This document shows positions 11,340-23,260 of a stretch of 64,000 nt of DNA, piece after piece. The position numbers and the translations under genes were made by a program. The stretch's first letter is position 1. Every line of letters begins with the position of its first letter. The notes beneath the pieces are model-generated. The model saw only the letters and a list, made by a program, of their open reading frames with translations. It had not been told where the DNA came from and did not search any database. Origin of the DNA: Tamarix chinensis (taxonomy: Eukaryota > Streptophyta > Magnoliopsida > Caryophyllales > Tamaricaceae); NCBI GenBank assembly GCA_030549775.1, contig CM060175.1, forward strand, positions 41,149,915-41,213,914, given 5' to 3'.

Positions 11340-12289
11340 TATTCCTTGATGTAGAGAGGTTTCCCTATGTTCTTATGCAGAGTTTAGGAGTTGAACAATG
11401 ATGTGTCGGCATTGGAGGGCATTCCAGTTGTTCATGAGTTTCCAAACGTGTTTTCTGTGGAGATTTTAGGTATGCCGCCTATACAGGAGATAGAAGAGTT
11501 GAAGACTTAGTTGGAGGACTTGTTGTATCAAGGATATATCCAGCTGAGTGTGTCTCCATGGGGAGCACCTATGTTGTTTGCGAAGAAGAAGAATAGGAGC
11601 CTTTGCTTGTATATAGATTACCAAGGGTTAAATTAGTTAACGGTGAATAACCACTACCCACTTCCTAGAATCAACAACTTGTTTGGTCAGCTTTGAGGTG
11701 CTTCGACCATATCAAAGGTTGAATTGAGGTCGTCATTAGTCATGTATTACTGAGGCAGACATCATGAAGACAACCTTTAGGACACGGTACGAGCACTACA
11801 AGTTTATGGTGATGCCTTTTGGGCTCATTAATGCACCCTCCATCTTTATGGACTTGTTGATGAGGATTTTCTGGCTGTTCCCCGATCAGTTTGTTGCGGT
11901 TTTCATTGATAATATTTTGGTTTACTCTCGGAGTAAAGAGGAGCATGAGTAGCATCTACGGACGATCTTATCACTTCTAAGAGAGCATAAGTTGTATGCT
12001 AAACTCTCTAAGTGTGAGTTTTGGCTTCAAGAGGTTGCATTTTTAGGACACGTGGTGTTAGCAAGAGGATTCACTATGGACCCGGTAAAGATTCTAGTAG
12101 TGACTAAGGGGAAGGCACCCACTAGTGTCTCTGAGGTACGTAGTTTCTTGGGTTTGGTCGGGTACTACATATGTTTTGTTCTGGATTTCTCGAAGATAGC
12201 TCATCCTTTGACAAACCTTCTGAAGAAAATGACTAAATTTCAGCGGGACGACGCTTGTGAGAGAGCATTTTAGGAATTAAAGATGCAGT
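11340..12289 (+). pseudogene. element A reverse transcriptase (decayed)
   Basis: Successive RT blocks are recognisable: VSPWGAPMLFAKKK (near 11551), a YPLPRINNLFGQL block, [19 protein letters not shown] (11800-11860) and [16 protein letters not shown] (11904-11949). They are followed by [13 protein letters not shown] and the FLGHVV block, then [11 protein letters not shown] (12136-12168). The catalytic FIDD/YxDD box reads FIDN, so a metal-binding Asp is lost. TAG stops at 11950-11952 and 12271-12273 sit where relatives usually have Gln. The enzyme copied element RNA into DNA and cannot work in this state. Confidence 0.85.
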
Positions 12290-12780
12290 TGACTATATCA
12301 TCGGTTTTGACCATGCCTTCAGGTACTGATGGATTCGAGGTCTACAACGATGCATCCAAGCATGACCTTGGTTGTGTTATGATGCACCATGGTAAGGTTG
12401 TGGCTTATGCTTCTTACTAGTTGAACCAACACGAGCAAAATTATCCAATCCATGAGTTAGAGTTAGCTACAGTTGTTTTTGCATTAAAGATTTGGGGGCA
12501 TTATCTGTATGGGATGAAGTACAAATTCTACACCGACCATAAGATCCTCAAGTATATTTACTCAGAAGGAGCTGAATATGAGGCAAAGGAGATGACTAGA
12601 GTTGGTAAAGGACTATGATATCGAGTTGACCTACCACGAGGGTAAGGCCAATGTTGTTGGAGATGCCTTGAGTAGGAAAACATCACATTCTTTGGGTTCT
12701 ACTGTGGTTTCTAGTCATTTGCAGGAGGAGTTTGGTGAGATGGGGATATAGATGATCCAACAGGGTGATTTGGAGACTTG
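12290..12780 (+). pseudogene. element A RNase H (decayed)
   Basis: RNase H removes the RNA strand during reverse transcription. Blocks VLTMPSGTDGFEVYNDASKH (12307-12366), GKVVAYASY (stop at 12418-12420), HEQNYPIHELELATVVFALK (12430-12489), HYLYGMKYKFYTDHKILKY and a damaged LVKDYDIEL segment follow the family order. It ends near the ANVVGDALSRK motif at 12649. Confidence 0.82.
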
Positions 12781-13910
12781 GATGTGTGCTTTAATGATTA
12801 CACTGGTAATTTTTTATGAGATTCGAGCAAGACATCCTGGGGATATTAAGCTTGAGAGGATTCAGTAGAAGAATCAAGATGATAGAGTTGAGGGTTTCCA
12901 GATTCATGAGGATGGTAGCATTTGCTACCAAGGTCGTTGATGTGTACCTCAGAGTTGTGCTGATCTGAAGCGTTGGATTTTGGAGGAAGGTCACTATACC
13001 CTGTATTCGGTTCACCTAGGAAGAGATAAGTTATATAAGGACCTTAAGAGGATCTACTGGTGGCCTCGAATGAAGTGAGAGTTAGTAGAGTTTGTATCGA
13101 GGTGTTTGACTTTACTCTATATTCAGTCTACCCGGGAAGAGATAAGTTGTATAAGGACCTTAAGAGGATCTACTGGTGGCCTCAAGTGAAGTGGGAGGTA
13201 GCAGAGTTTGTATCGAGCTGTTTAACTTTCTAAAAGATTAATATTAAGCATCGGATACCTACAGGATTGGTTCAACCTTTAGATGTTATAATATGGAAAT
13301 GGGACTCCATCTCGATGGATTTTGTGAGTGGGATACCAAGGACTCATAGCAGTTGTGATGCAATTTGGGTTATCATCGATAGTTTAACTAAGTCTGCATT
13401 ATTTGTGCCAATAAAATTGACTTAGAGTATGTATTAGTTAACAGATGCATATTTGAGGTTTGTGGTGAGTAGGTATGGTACCCATACTGACATAGTCTCC
13501 GATGAGGATTCAAGATTTATTTCACACTTTTGGGAGAAGTTGTAGGAGACTATGGGCATGAAATTGAGGATGATTACCATGTTTCATCCAGCTACGGATG
13601 GATAGACTAAGAGGACGATTCAGATTCTAGAGGATATGCTTTGTGCTTATGTTTTGGATTTCTGAGGTAGTTGGGAAGATCATCTGCATTTGGTTGAGTT
13701 CTTGTACAACAATAATTATCATGCTAGTATAGGGATGTCACCCTTTGAGGAATTATATGGATGTAAGCGTAGAATGCCCTTATGTTGGAGTGACATCAAT
13801 GAGACCATTGTACTTGGACTGGAGTTGATTGAGGAGACGATTCAGCAGGTTCGACTGATCCAGGATAGGATGCGATCAGCTTAGAGTCATTAGATGAGCT
13901 ATGCAGGTTA
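12781..13910 (+). pseudogene. element A integrase, zinc-binding and catalytic core (decayed, with internal duplication)
   Basis: Integrase would insert the cDNA copy. The zinc-binding region contains YSVHLGRDKLYKDLKRIYWW (near 13000-13065) and is duplicated downstream by a 116-bp direct repeat, which shifts the frame. The core follows: WDSISMDFVSGIPRTHSSCD (13300-13360), then VSDEDSRFISHFWEKL and FHPATDG, then the QILEDMLCAYVLDF block. Together they carry the D-D-E residues. HLVEFLYNNNYHASIGMSPF (13687-13746) ends the core. TAG stops interrupt it at Gln positions such as the one after FHPATDG. Confidence 0.83.
12998..13229 (+). repeat. 116-bp tandem duplication inside the A integrase
   Basis: Copy one (12998-13113) and copy two (13114-13229) share AAGAGATAAGTT, the ACCTTAAGAGGATCTACTGG block and GTTTGTATCGAG in the same order at a constant offset of 116. 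The copies differ at roughly 15 positions, so the duplication is not recent. Because 116 is not a multiple of three, it puts the rest of the integrase out of frame. Confidence 0.9.
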
Positions 13911-14360
13911 GGGACGTCGTAGTGATGGTTTTGAGCTCGAGGAAAAAGTTCTATTGAGGGTTTCACCTACTAAGGAAGTGTAGATATTTGGTCGGAAGGG
14001 TAAGTTGAGCCCAAGGTATATTGGCCAATATGAGATTCTTGACAGGATTGGTGAGGTTGCTTATCGCCCGGTGCTTCCACCAGAGTTAGCTCAGGTCACA
14101 ACATATTTCACATTTATCAACTTAGGAAGTACGTTGTAGACCCATTGCATGTGATCAGAATAGATGAGATCGAGCTTGATGATTCATTGTCCTACAAGGG
14201 GAGGCCTTTGAGGATTCTAGATACCAAGATTCAATACACCCAAGCATGCTTAGTTCCACTTGTGAAGATTATTTGGAGCCATCATTGGGTAGGGGAAGTG
14301 ACTTAGGAGACCGAGAAGGATATGCATGAGGAATACCCTGAGCTCTTTAGCTCAGTTGTG
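13911..14360 (+). pseudogene. element A integrase C-terminus and chromodomain (decayed)
   Basis: After the catalytic core come the LSPRYIGQYEILDRIGEVAY segment (14007-14066) and an ISTYFTFINL-like segment. A tail with SYKGRPLRILDTKIQ (14190-14234) then LVKIIWSHHWVGEVT (14260-14304) and EEYPELF matches the chromodomain found in Tekay/Del chromoviruses. That domain is thought to steer insertion to particular chromatin. One TAG stop replaces the Trp of the usual TWE triplet near 14305. This tail is the best evidence for the clade. Confidence 0.78.
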
Positions 14361-14510
14361 TTAGAATTTGGGGTTTTCTTTCTTTTAAGGGGGTAGTACC
14401 CGGTAGTATAATAGTAACTTCGATGGATTTAACCATCGAAATTATTTCCTTACATTATTTTCTCTTCTTCCCTATCCTAGACTTGTTGACTTCAGGGACG
14501 AAGTCTCTTT

Positions 14511-14521
14511 TAAAGGGGTAG
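14511..14521 (+). other. element A polypurine tract
   Basis: TAAAGGGGTAG directly before the right LTR start (TGATATAATACC) is the expected priming site for plus-strand DNA synthesis. It is preceded by GGGACGAAGTCTCTTT, a common neighbour of this tract in Tekay elements. Confidence 0.7.
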
Positions 14522-14940
14522 TGATATAATACCCTAAAAATTTACTTAACCTAATCCCGCTTCATTAGTGTCCTAGTTTAATTCTAATCCCAATAAATCT
14601 TATGTTAGCTTTAACCTAACTCCTTAATCTCAGAATTTTAACTGATTCTGAAACCTTAAATTTGATAAACCATAATTTGTAAACCCAAATTAAAACCAGT
14701 TAAAATTTTCCACTAATCCTAATTACTTTGGCTAATATGAAATCACCCTAAACTAATCCTCCAATCCTTCTCTTTTTCTTTTTCTTTCTCCTTTTCTTTT
14801 GTTTCTTTCTTTTCTGCCTCCCGTTAACCTTGAGCTGCAACTTCTAATTTTATGCAACTTACACTTGCAACTTTCACCACCCACTTGCACCATCACCTTT
14901 CTACATATATCACCCATCACCATACATCCTTTCTTCTTTT

Positions 14941-15123
14941 TCTTCTTCTTCTTCTTCTTCTTCTTCTTCTTCTTCTTCTTCTTCTTCTTCTTCTTCTTCT
15001 TCTTCTTCTTCTTCTTCTTCTTCTTCTTCTTCTTCTTCTTCTTCTTCTTCTTCTTCTTCTTCTTCTTCTTCTTCTTCTTCTTCTTCTTCTTCTTCTTCTT
15101 CTTCTTCTTCTTCTTCTTCTTCT
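14941..15123. repeat. (TTC)n microsatellite, about 60 units
   Basis: An essentially pure CTT/TTC run lies in the A 3' LTR. The matching place in the 5' LTR (about 4752-4785) has only a few interrupted units. It produces spurious poly-Leu, poly-Phe and poly-Glu frames on both strands. Confidence 0.97.
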
Positions 15124-15393
15124 CCTTCTACTTCCTTATCCCTGCTCGACTGCACAACTATCACACACTCCAGACACTCATCATCCCTTACTATTGTCCC
15201 TTCTCATGCAACATTTACATCAATCATCACCACCCTCAATTTATAGCTACTACCCTACCCTAATCATCCCCCTGCAACCATCATCATCACCTTGCAACTG
15301 CAGCATCATCATCATCACCGTCGCACACCAGCCCCTGTTCATATCATCCTTCTCGACTCACATCACACACGCACACATGTATGTGTGGGTGTG

Positions 15394-15427
<34 letters not shown>

Positions 15428-17369
15428 AATATATACTTCACACTCTCTTTCTTCCTCTTTGTTTTTGCTTCATTTTGCCCATATTTGTGTCAAAGAGACA
15501 TTATTGAGCTCCCTTTTCCTTCTTATTTCCTCCTTTTCCCTTTTCTTCTTCTTCTTCCTCACCTTTCTTTCCCTAGTTTTGGCTTACACAACACCATTTC
15601 CACCATCGAGCACCACCTCAACCAAAACTCACTGCCCTTTGGCCAGTGGACCGACAACCAAGGTTACCCCAACCTCCCCCTCGCCATTGCCAACCATCTC
15701 CGTTGATCACCACCTCTTTTCCCTTCTTATTCCTCTCATGCATCACAAAATTTTAGAGTGCACGGTTTGTGCAATGCTTTCTACACGACCGTGCAACACA
15801 TAAAATCTCCTTCTGTACAATTGTGTAATCCTTGTACCACCTGACCATGCGTGATTTTTCCTCTCGGCCTCTTGCTGCATAATTATGTAAATTTCACACC
15901 ATCTAACTGTATGTGATTTTTCCTCTTAGCCTCTTGCTACAGAGCCATGCAAACTTATTCCTTTTGCTGTGCACCCCTATTTTTACCCCCAAACCTCATC
16001 TAATCACCACTAAAATTTAACCATAGCTCCACCACACATTCTTCTACACATTCGCACATCTCAAGCTCCCATTTGACTATGGTTATATCTATTTACCCTC
16101 TTTACCTTGATTTGTCCTTACATTTAACTCTTCGAGCCTAACTGTGAATTTTATTATTTTTATAGTCGGTATTCCAATAGCTTTAGAGGAAGAAGTCTAG
16201 GATTTGCATTCTTAGAGCCCGGTGTCCTAGTTAGTAAGGATATTATTCGATGTTTAGGGTTTTGGATGTTATTGCCTATATGGAAGTATGTGTTTTTCAT
16301 GATATTGTTTATACAAGATGTAACATGTGTTGATCTTGATATTTTGTGATGATATGAATGTTATGTTGAAGGAAAGTAAGAATTGGCGACGAGTACCATT
16401 ATGTTATATTTTGTTGTGGTAATGTCATATTTGGGGAATTATATCTTATAGTATGAAATATGGGTTTAAGGGTATTATGTTATTGGAAGAAAGTAAGAAT
16501 GGGTAAGAAGTAGCATTATTATTTTGATGTAATAATGTCATGTTTGTGGAAATATATACTATGGCATGAAATATAGACTTAAGGACATTTTATTATTAAA
16601 AGAAAGTAAGAATGGGTAAGATGTACCATTATTATTTTTGTTGTGATGATGTAATATTTATGGAAGTATTTATATTGGTATGAAATATAGGCTAAATGAG
16701 TTCTTTATAAATGGACTTAAGAAATTCTCATGAGGTATGATGATTAATTGCGGACTTGGAAAATAACATGTGTAGAAAAATTAAGGTTTTGTTTGTGCTT
16801 AAGGGTAACTCGGTCATTATGGGATAATCTTGGTATTTTATGTGTTAGGAGGTTTAAAACATGATATTAATAGCATGAGGAGTTCATGAAAGTATTATTG
16901 TTAGTTGGGGTCCTTAGATGTTTCAATAGCAAATGTGTGGCAAGCTATCTTGTAATGATAATATCATTATTCCATGTTTATTATTTAGAGGATATCTATT
17001 GGAATTGGTAATCATGAAGATTTCATGGGAAGTGTCATGAAAATTCTATGGAATTTGGGTCTTGGTTATTTATGTGATTAGCATATTGGGGTGAGATTAT
17101 TAAAGCAAACTTATGGGAATTAGGTTGTGCATTTGAGGTATGATACCGATTATGGGATTTGGTAGATAATATAATATAAGTTGTGTAGAATAATCAAAAT
17201 GGGAGAATGAATACTCAAGGGAGTGTAATTAGGGTTTGAAAGGACTTAAGGACTTGGACTTGTGATATATGTATATCTATTTTGACTGTGTCATATGCCT
17301 AAGAATTAATCTTGAAAAAGATACTAATTACTTAATGTGAAAGAGCACGTGAGTAGGGCCAAGATGACC

Positions 17370-17374
<5 letters not shown>

Positions 17375-17401
<27 letters not shown>
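17375..17401. repeat. (TA)n microsatellite
   Basis: A pure TA run lies in the A 3' LTR at the head of its first hairpin module. The 5' LTR has a shorter, interrupted version at 8378-8392. Confidence 0.9.
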
Positions 17402-18461
17402 CCCATTCCAACGGCTAGAATAGTGGCTCGAGAGCATTCTATTTCAAAAAGATGTTTTTAATCTCAGTTCCACTGAAAAAAATAGTGGCTTGAATGTGTT
17501 ATCCCCAAGAGTTTCAGACCGTTCCATCAGTTTAAGAATATTGGGGTCCCTACTCATCGTGGAATGAAAATGCAACATCATAACCTATGGAAAATATACT
17601 AATGATTTACAGTGGAAGAATACTTGAGTCAGAACCAAGGTGATCAATTTTTCTATATGCATATGTATTCCCATTTCATCGGGTAGAATAGTAGCTCGAG
17701 AGCGTTCTACTACGAGAAGATGTTTTTAATCTCCATTCCACCGGAAGGAATAGTGGCGTGGGTCTGTTATCTTTGAGAGTTTTAGATCATTCCACCGGTT
17801 TAAGAATAGTAGGGTTCTTGCACTCAACTTATATAAAAGATTGAAAATAGATTATACTTAATAAAGGAATTTGGATCATATTCTATCTTATGAGATGTTT
17901 CTTTTATGTGGTTATTCCTTTATTATCTAATGCGAAAGCATGTGCTATTTGTATCCCTCTTTTGATAGTATTATTCCATTACTTAGTACGTAGCGTACTG
18001 AGCACCCGTTTTATGGGTGCTGCTCATTCCCATGAGCAAAAAACTCTGAATCTTATGTGCAGGTCTTAGAATATCAGTTAGATGATTTTGCTACCTATGA
18101 CGGCTTATGTGGGGATGAGTGACTTCATCTATGTTAGGGTCAGGTGAAGAGTATTTGTTATTTGGTTTATGTATTTAACTAGATACTCTTTTTGGACTCT
18201 TGATCCAGGGTATCCCCCTTTTTGTATTTTGTATTGTGAAACTCGGAGTTAGACTCCAAACTCATTATTGCATTATAAATGTTATTTTGTTTTCTAATTT
18301 CTTGTGTTACCTTAAATGTTTTAGCCTTGTGATTAATGTAACGATGGTTGTATAAGCCAGAATTATGTCGATTACTGCAGTAACCCCTACTATCTTACTT
18401 AATTACTTCCACTATAAAATGATTTTTTTTTCATTAGTAAAAATTAAGGTGCTACAAAAAT

Positions 18462-20692
18462 TATCTTGACAAATAGTTGGAATTTCAAATTTGGCGTATA
18501 TGTTCTCTTATTTTTTTATAGAAATTTTTACGTTATTTTAATAGTTTAAAGTCTTCTACGTATCTAAATACTTATCTTAACCCAAAGATTTGTCTCCTAC
18601 TTTTTCCCATCTAATTGTTTTTGTCCACATGAGCTCCCAGCCAGCCATCTTCAACCTTTTATGTCCATTTTTCATGTTTCATTTCTTCTTTTTTTATTCT
18701 TGAGTTTTAGCTCTTTATTGATTTCCTTATGCAATTAAGAAAATGAAGATAAATTCTCCTAAACTTCTCCTTAATTTTATTTATCATTCCAAGGAGAAGT
18801 GAGTCATTCTAACCTTGATTCTTCCTTTTATTTATTTTATTATGAATTTTTAAAGTGCTTTTGATGATTTTTGGTGCAAGGTTTCCAAGAGGTACACAAG
18901 TGGTGATATTTTATTTATATTTGCACAATTTTGGAGCTAAGGATATTGTTAAACTAAATCATACTAAATGTAGATAGGTTTTTGATGTGTTATATTTGCT
19001 TGATGAGTTGTTATTGTGAAAATTTTCCATTTTGGCCTTATTTGGGGTTTTTGGATTTTTGGTTGATTTGGACCTTGTGGTTGTTTGATTTCTATTAGGT
19101 TATAGGATTCTGTTATCGAGGAGTTTTAAATTATTTTTTTTTTCTTTTGATCATGTTAAGAGTAAAAATTTGTTGGAGTTTTGGGCATAAAAGGAGTAAT
19201 TTTGTCTTTGGACATGTAGGCTGTGATTTTGGGTGTTGTTGCTATTCTAATGTATTCTTGTCGTGTTAAATGAATGGTGTGGAAACTTTGAGAAGTTATA
19301 TATTTATATGTTAATAGTTATGTTATTTTCTTTATTTTAGGGTTTAGAGGCAATTTGGTCTTTTCACATGCAACATGACTTTATTAATAAAATTTACAAG
19401 TTCTAAATTGGTAATTATAGATTAATTATGCTTAGAATTTAATTTTGTAATTTTTAGATCATAATTGATATTTTATTCACAATTATTTAATTTAGGGCAT
19501 ATAAGGGATACTTTTATCATGTTTCACCGAAAGGCCTTAAATAAATATTTTAGGGTTAATGGTTGATCTTGATCATTGGATTGACCTTAGGAATAGTGAA
19601 TTGATGTAAATCGTGTAATAATGCAAATATTAAGTCCTAATAATTATATATTTTTGTTAGATATAAGCTTCTTGATATATTTGTACATATCATACTATAT
19701 ATGAATAGTCTTCTAATGAATAGCTAGTTCCTCTGAAGTTGGTGTGGGGTTATTTTGGGGTGATGATTAATAATATATATGAACTTTATTAATAATGCAA
19801 GTCTAAGACCGAGTTTGGGATTTAGGTGATTAGCCTCAAGATGACATTTGAGGTGGGGTTTGTAGTAGATGTACTTCTTATTTATATATATGGCTGTGCT
19901 TTATAGTTAGTGGATAGGGAGAACCCTTTATACTCTATAGGTAACCTACAAGTCTTATAAGTGGTATTGATATTTAAGGACAGAGTATTCCTTAATAAAT
20001 TTGTCATGCTTTCTTAGTTATAGTGGTGGATGGGTAGAATAATCAATGGACCTTGCATGTTTGGATTTAATCATTCTGATGTCCATATTCATTTTCTAAG
20101 TGTTTATGTGATTTTATAATTTTAAATGAATATTAACAAATAGTAGATTTTCATTAAGTATTCCATATTTTATGTATTAGCATGTTTTTTTTTATATTCC
20201 TTCACTTCAACATGCTCTGTATGTCTTAAGTGAATGTATAGTATTCACTTTTATTAGATTTAATATACTTAGTATGATCAACATACTAATTCTATTGTTG
20301 CACTTTTTCAGATATTTCATTGGAGGAGATATTGTTAAGGACATTGTTGATTTCACAAAGTTTGCTTATAAGGTTGGGATTATAATAGGGGCATCTGATA
20401 TACGTTATCGGTGTTGTTTTTGATATTCATATATGTATCTTTCTTGTCGTTGTTTTTATACCTCTTATCTCTATAACTTTTATCTTTTACTTGGGAGATG
20501 AGCTCCACGTACTTTTATCTTTTTTTGTATGTTATGTCTGTTCGAATATTTTTTGTTGACATTTTGCCTCGTGTTTATTATAAGAAAGGTAGGGAGCCAG
20601 ATTTGTATACAATATAATAGTGACACATGTATTTCCATTTTCTTTTGCATTTTAAAATGAAAATATCTAATTCATAAAATTAGAATGTTACA
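18462..20692 (+). repeat. element B 5' LTR, second segment
   Basis: It continues the B LTR after element A and its duplicated AAAAT. It aligns by eye with 32460-34222 and 37742-38060 through blocks such as TTTTTGTCCACATGAGCTCCCA versus its counterpart near 32590, and TTGATGTGTTATATTTGCTTG (18972) versus the copy near 32992. It ends in GAATGTTACA before the primer site. No gene is seen in it. Confidence 0.82.
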
Positions 20693-20695
20693 AGT

Positions 20696-20707
20696 TGGTA
20701 TCAAAGC
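20696..20707 (+). other. element B primer binding site (initiator Met-tRNA)
   Basis: TGGTATCAAAGC lies three bases after the B 5' LTR, identical to the site of element A. It identifies the LTR end and the Met-tRNA priming class. Confidence 0.88.
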
Positions 20708-20883
20708 TTTGGTTTTGAATCCTAAATGTTTTAACCTTCGTCTTCTTTTTTTAAGTCTTGAAAATTTTAAAAAGCTCAAAATATCCTTGTGAGTTCTTGT
20801 AGATAGGGTAGCTAAGTGGCCTGGTGTAAATGTGTTAGTAAGTTAGGATATTTTCTAATCATGTTTTCTTTTTTATAGGAAGC

Positions 20884-21767
20884 TATGGTAGGTCCTAGTA
20901 CACTTTGTTCATCATGTTTGGAGGATGCTTTTTCGAGCTCCATAAGAACCCCCTCCATTTATCTACCTATGTTGAAGAGAAGGACCCTATCTTGTTAGAG
21001 GCTTGGATCTAGGATTTTGATCATATATTTGAGGGCATAAACTGCCAAGAGCATAGGAGGGATAACATAGCAGCGTATCATCTACTCATGCTAGCAAATG
21101 ATCAGTAAATTTGTCATAGGGAGTAGGGAGCTCTAACTCTTTCTTATGATGGCCTCAAGGAATCCTTACAAGCACATTTCTACCTAGATAAGTTGAATAA
21201 TGAAAAGCTCAAGGAGTTTATGAACTTATCACAAGGTAGTGTGATGGTACGGGAGTACCATGAAAAATTTATGTAGTTGTTGAGGGTCACACTAGATGTG
21301 AGAATGAGTTGATCCTATAACATCTTCTACTTTTAGTGGTGTTTATCATTTACAGTATGGAGGATTATGGGAGTTGTGAACTTTCATGATCTAACGCCAT
21401 AAGTGAGCTTGCACATCTACTAAGCTTATACAAAAAGAGTCCGAGGTTCTATTAGGGAGAACGAGAACTATACCATATATTATTGATAACTGAGTATTTT
21501 ATCATACTGTGGGTTAGAGTTGTGCACCATTTAGGCTACAAGGTTAGTAGTTTAGGTCATGAGCACAATAATAGCAACATCACTACTTTCCTTAGCACTA
21601 CATGTTAGATCACTCAGTCAAATATTGTGAAGGACACTTGATTTAGTGCAGAGATTGTCACTACATGGGGAATCAAGAGTTTGAGTGCCAACACTTTGTT
21701 GAAGGGCTCTAGTTCTCAGTAGCCACAATATACACAATAAAGGGGTTAGGGTTTGGGGATATTTTAG
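20884..21767 (+). pseudogene. element B gag (decayed)
   Basis: From an ATG at 20884 the strand reads MVGPSTLCSSCLEDAF. Typical gypsy gag pieces follow in shifting frames: a segment reading LEAWI at about 20998, YLDKLNNEKLKEFM near 21182-21224, and a possible zinc-knuckle remnant (CRDCHYMG, near 21650). Stops and frameshifts are frequent. It is paralogous to the gag of element A, with the same spacing from the primer site. Confidence 0.68.
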
Positions 21768-22369
21768 GTGCCTCACTCATCTACACCAGCTAGAGATGGC
21801 CATGACACTAGGCTAGTCAGAGGAATGGGTGGATATGTTGAAGGGCATCTGAGCTTGATGAGTCGAGCTAAGGTTGATCGACAGGTTGGTGTAGTGGTTG
21901 GTACATTTCTACTTTCATCTTTTCCAAATTATGTGTTATTTGATATAGGCACATGACATTCCTTTGTTTCTATTAATTTCATTACATGAGTGAGATTGAT
22001 GCCTACTACTATTATTGATGCATCTGTCAAGTTCTACGAGAGATTTGATTATTTGTGTTGTTATTGGTGCAAGATTTTTTTATGAACCTCACAGGGATTG
22101 ACCTTTGAGACTTTGATTATATATTAGGAATAGGCATGATGGGGAGATATTGAGCAATATTGTATTTCTCACAAGAGCATGTTGTGTTAAGTAACCCCTC
22201 AGGTGCTAGGGTCTCCTATCGAGGTTGTAAGCTTAAGCCCATGGTGAAGGTGGTGAAATCCTTTATGTTTGACTCATTTGTTTGTAAGGTTTATCTAATA
22301 TTCTTATGTAGTAGTCGTTATTTGAACATTGATGTCATCACTTTAGAGGGAATTCCTATCACTCAAGAG
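21768..22369 (+). pseudogene. element B protease region (decayed)
   Basis: VGTFLLSSFPNYVLFDIGT (about 21895-21951) matches the protease start of Tekay elements. The catalytic DSG is changed to DIG. A second frame carries NPSGARVSYRGCKLKPMVKV (22193-22252), the linker between protease and RT that also occurs in element A at about 11263. Confidence 0.72.
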
Positions 22370-23260
22370 TTTCTAAAAGTATTTCTTAAGGAGTTACTAA
22401 GTCTACCATTCGCTAGAGAGGTGAAATTCATGATAGACCTTATTCTAAGAGTATAGCTAATTTTTATGATACCACACTGTATGACACCTACATAGAAAAG
22501 AGAGTTGAAGGATCATCTAGAGGATCTCTTGGCACATGATTATATACGCTTGAGCATATCACCCTAAGGTGTGTTAATCATTTTCATGAGGAAGAAGGAT
22601 TTTAGCTTAAGAATCTACATTGGATATAGAGGGACGAACCAGTTGATAGTGAATAACTGTTATCCATTAACCACATTAATAGCTGCTTTGATCAACTCTA
22701 AGGTTTTGATTTATTCTCTAAGATTGATTTGAGTTTGGGTTACCGCAATTTAAGAATTGTAGAGACAGATATTCCAAAGATTACCTTTTAAATATGATAT
22801 GGTCATTTTAAGTTCATGATGATGCCTTTTGGGCTCACTAATGCTCTTGTTTGTGCTCACAGATCTCATAAACATGACCTTTAGGTACTGTTTGTATTAG
22901 TTTGTGGTGGTATTTATCTAAAATATTATGATCTTCTCGAGGATCATAGAGGAGCATGTGCAACACTTGAGGATCATTATGACAATCCTTGGATAACATC
23001 AAATGTAAGCTCTCTAAGTGTCAGTTTTGGTTTGCTAAAGTTTCATTCTTGGGTCATATTATATTAGGTAGTGGTGTTGCCAATAATATGTCCAAGGTAA
23101 AAGAAGTGGAAAATTAGAGTGAGAGGTTCTTAGCTTCCTTAGTTTGGTGGGGTATTATTGTAGATTTGTGTGATACTTCTTTGAGGTTAGGCATCCATTC
23201 ATAGATCTATTGAAGAAGGCTACGTAGTTTTAGTGTGATGACAACTATGAGATGCATTTC
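22370..23260 (+). pseudogene. element B reverse transcriptase (decayed)
   Basis: Recognisable RT pieces in order include a LEDLLAHDYIRLSISP segment (about 22517-22562), FKFMMMPFGLTNAL (near 22809-22850), and a catalytic box region with a stop in place of the first Asp (22906-22941). A FLGHIILGSGV segment (about 23047) and GYYCRFV (near 23153) follow. The YxDD residues are gone and several stops are present. Confidence 0.75.

Larger units (their letters stand above)
4349..18456 (+). mobile_element. element A: Tekay/Del-type Ty3/gypsy retrotransposon with giant LTRs
   Basis: This 14.1-kb element sits inside the 5' LTR of element B. AAAAT at 4344-4348 recurs at 18457-18461 as a 5-bp target duplication. 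The left LTR (4349-9447) includes a later 1421-bp solo LTR; the right LTR is 14522-18456. Between them lie a Met-tRNA primer site, gag, protease, RT, RNase H, integrase, a chromodomain and a purine tract, the order of plant chromoviruses. Without the insert and a microsatellite expansion the LTRs are about 3.7 kb, long for any plant gypsy element. The first TGA of the left LTR appears lost. The coding region is broken by many stops, mostly TAG. Confidence 0.9.
14522..18456 (+). repeat. element A 3' LTR
   Basis: It starts TGATATAATACCC and ends GGTGCTACA, followed by the target duplication AAAAT. It is collinear with the 5' LTR but lacks the solo-LTR insert and carries a huge TTC microsatellite. 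A TA-rich promoter-like segment lies after the pyrimidine zone (15398-15430). The open frames over the pyrimidine zone are low-complexity shadows. Confidence 0.9.

Noticed and set aside
14799..15706. Long frames over the TTC run, including one of 284 codons, and an antisense poly-Glu frame
   Set aside because: They consist of Leu, Phe or Glu runs from a microsatellite within an LTR, with no domain on either side.
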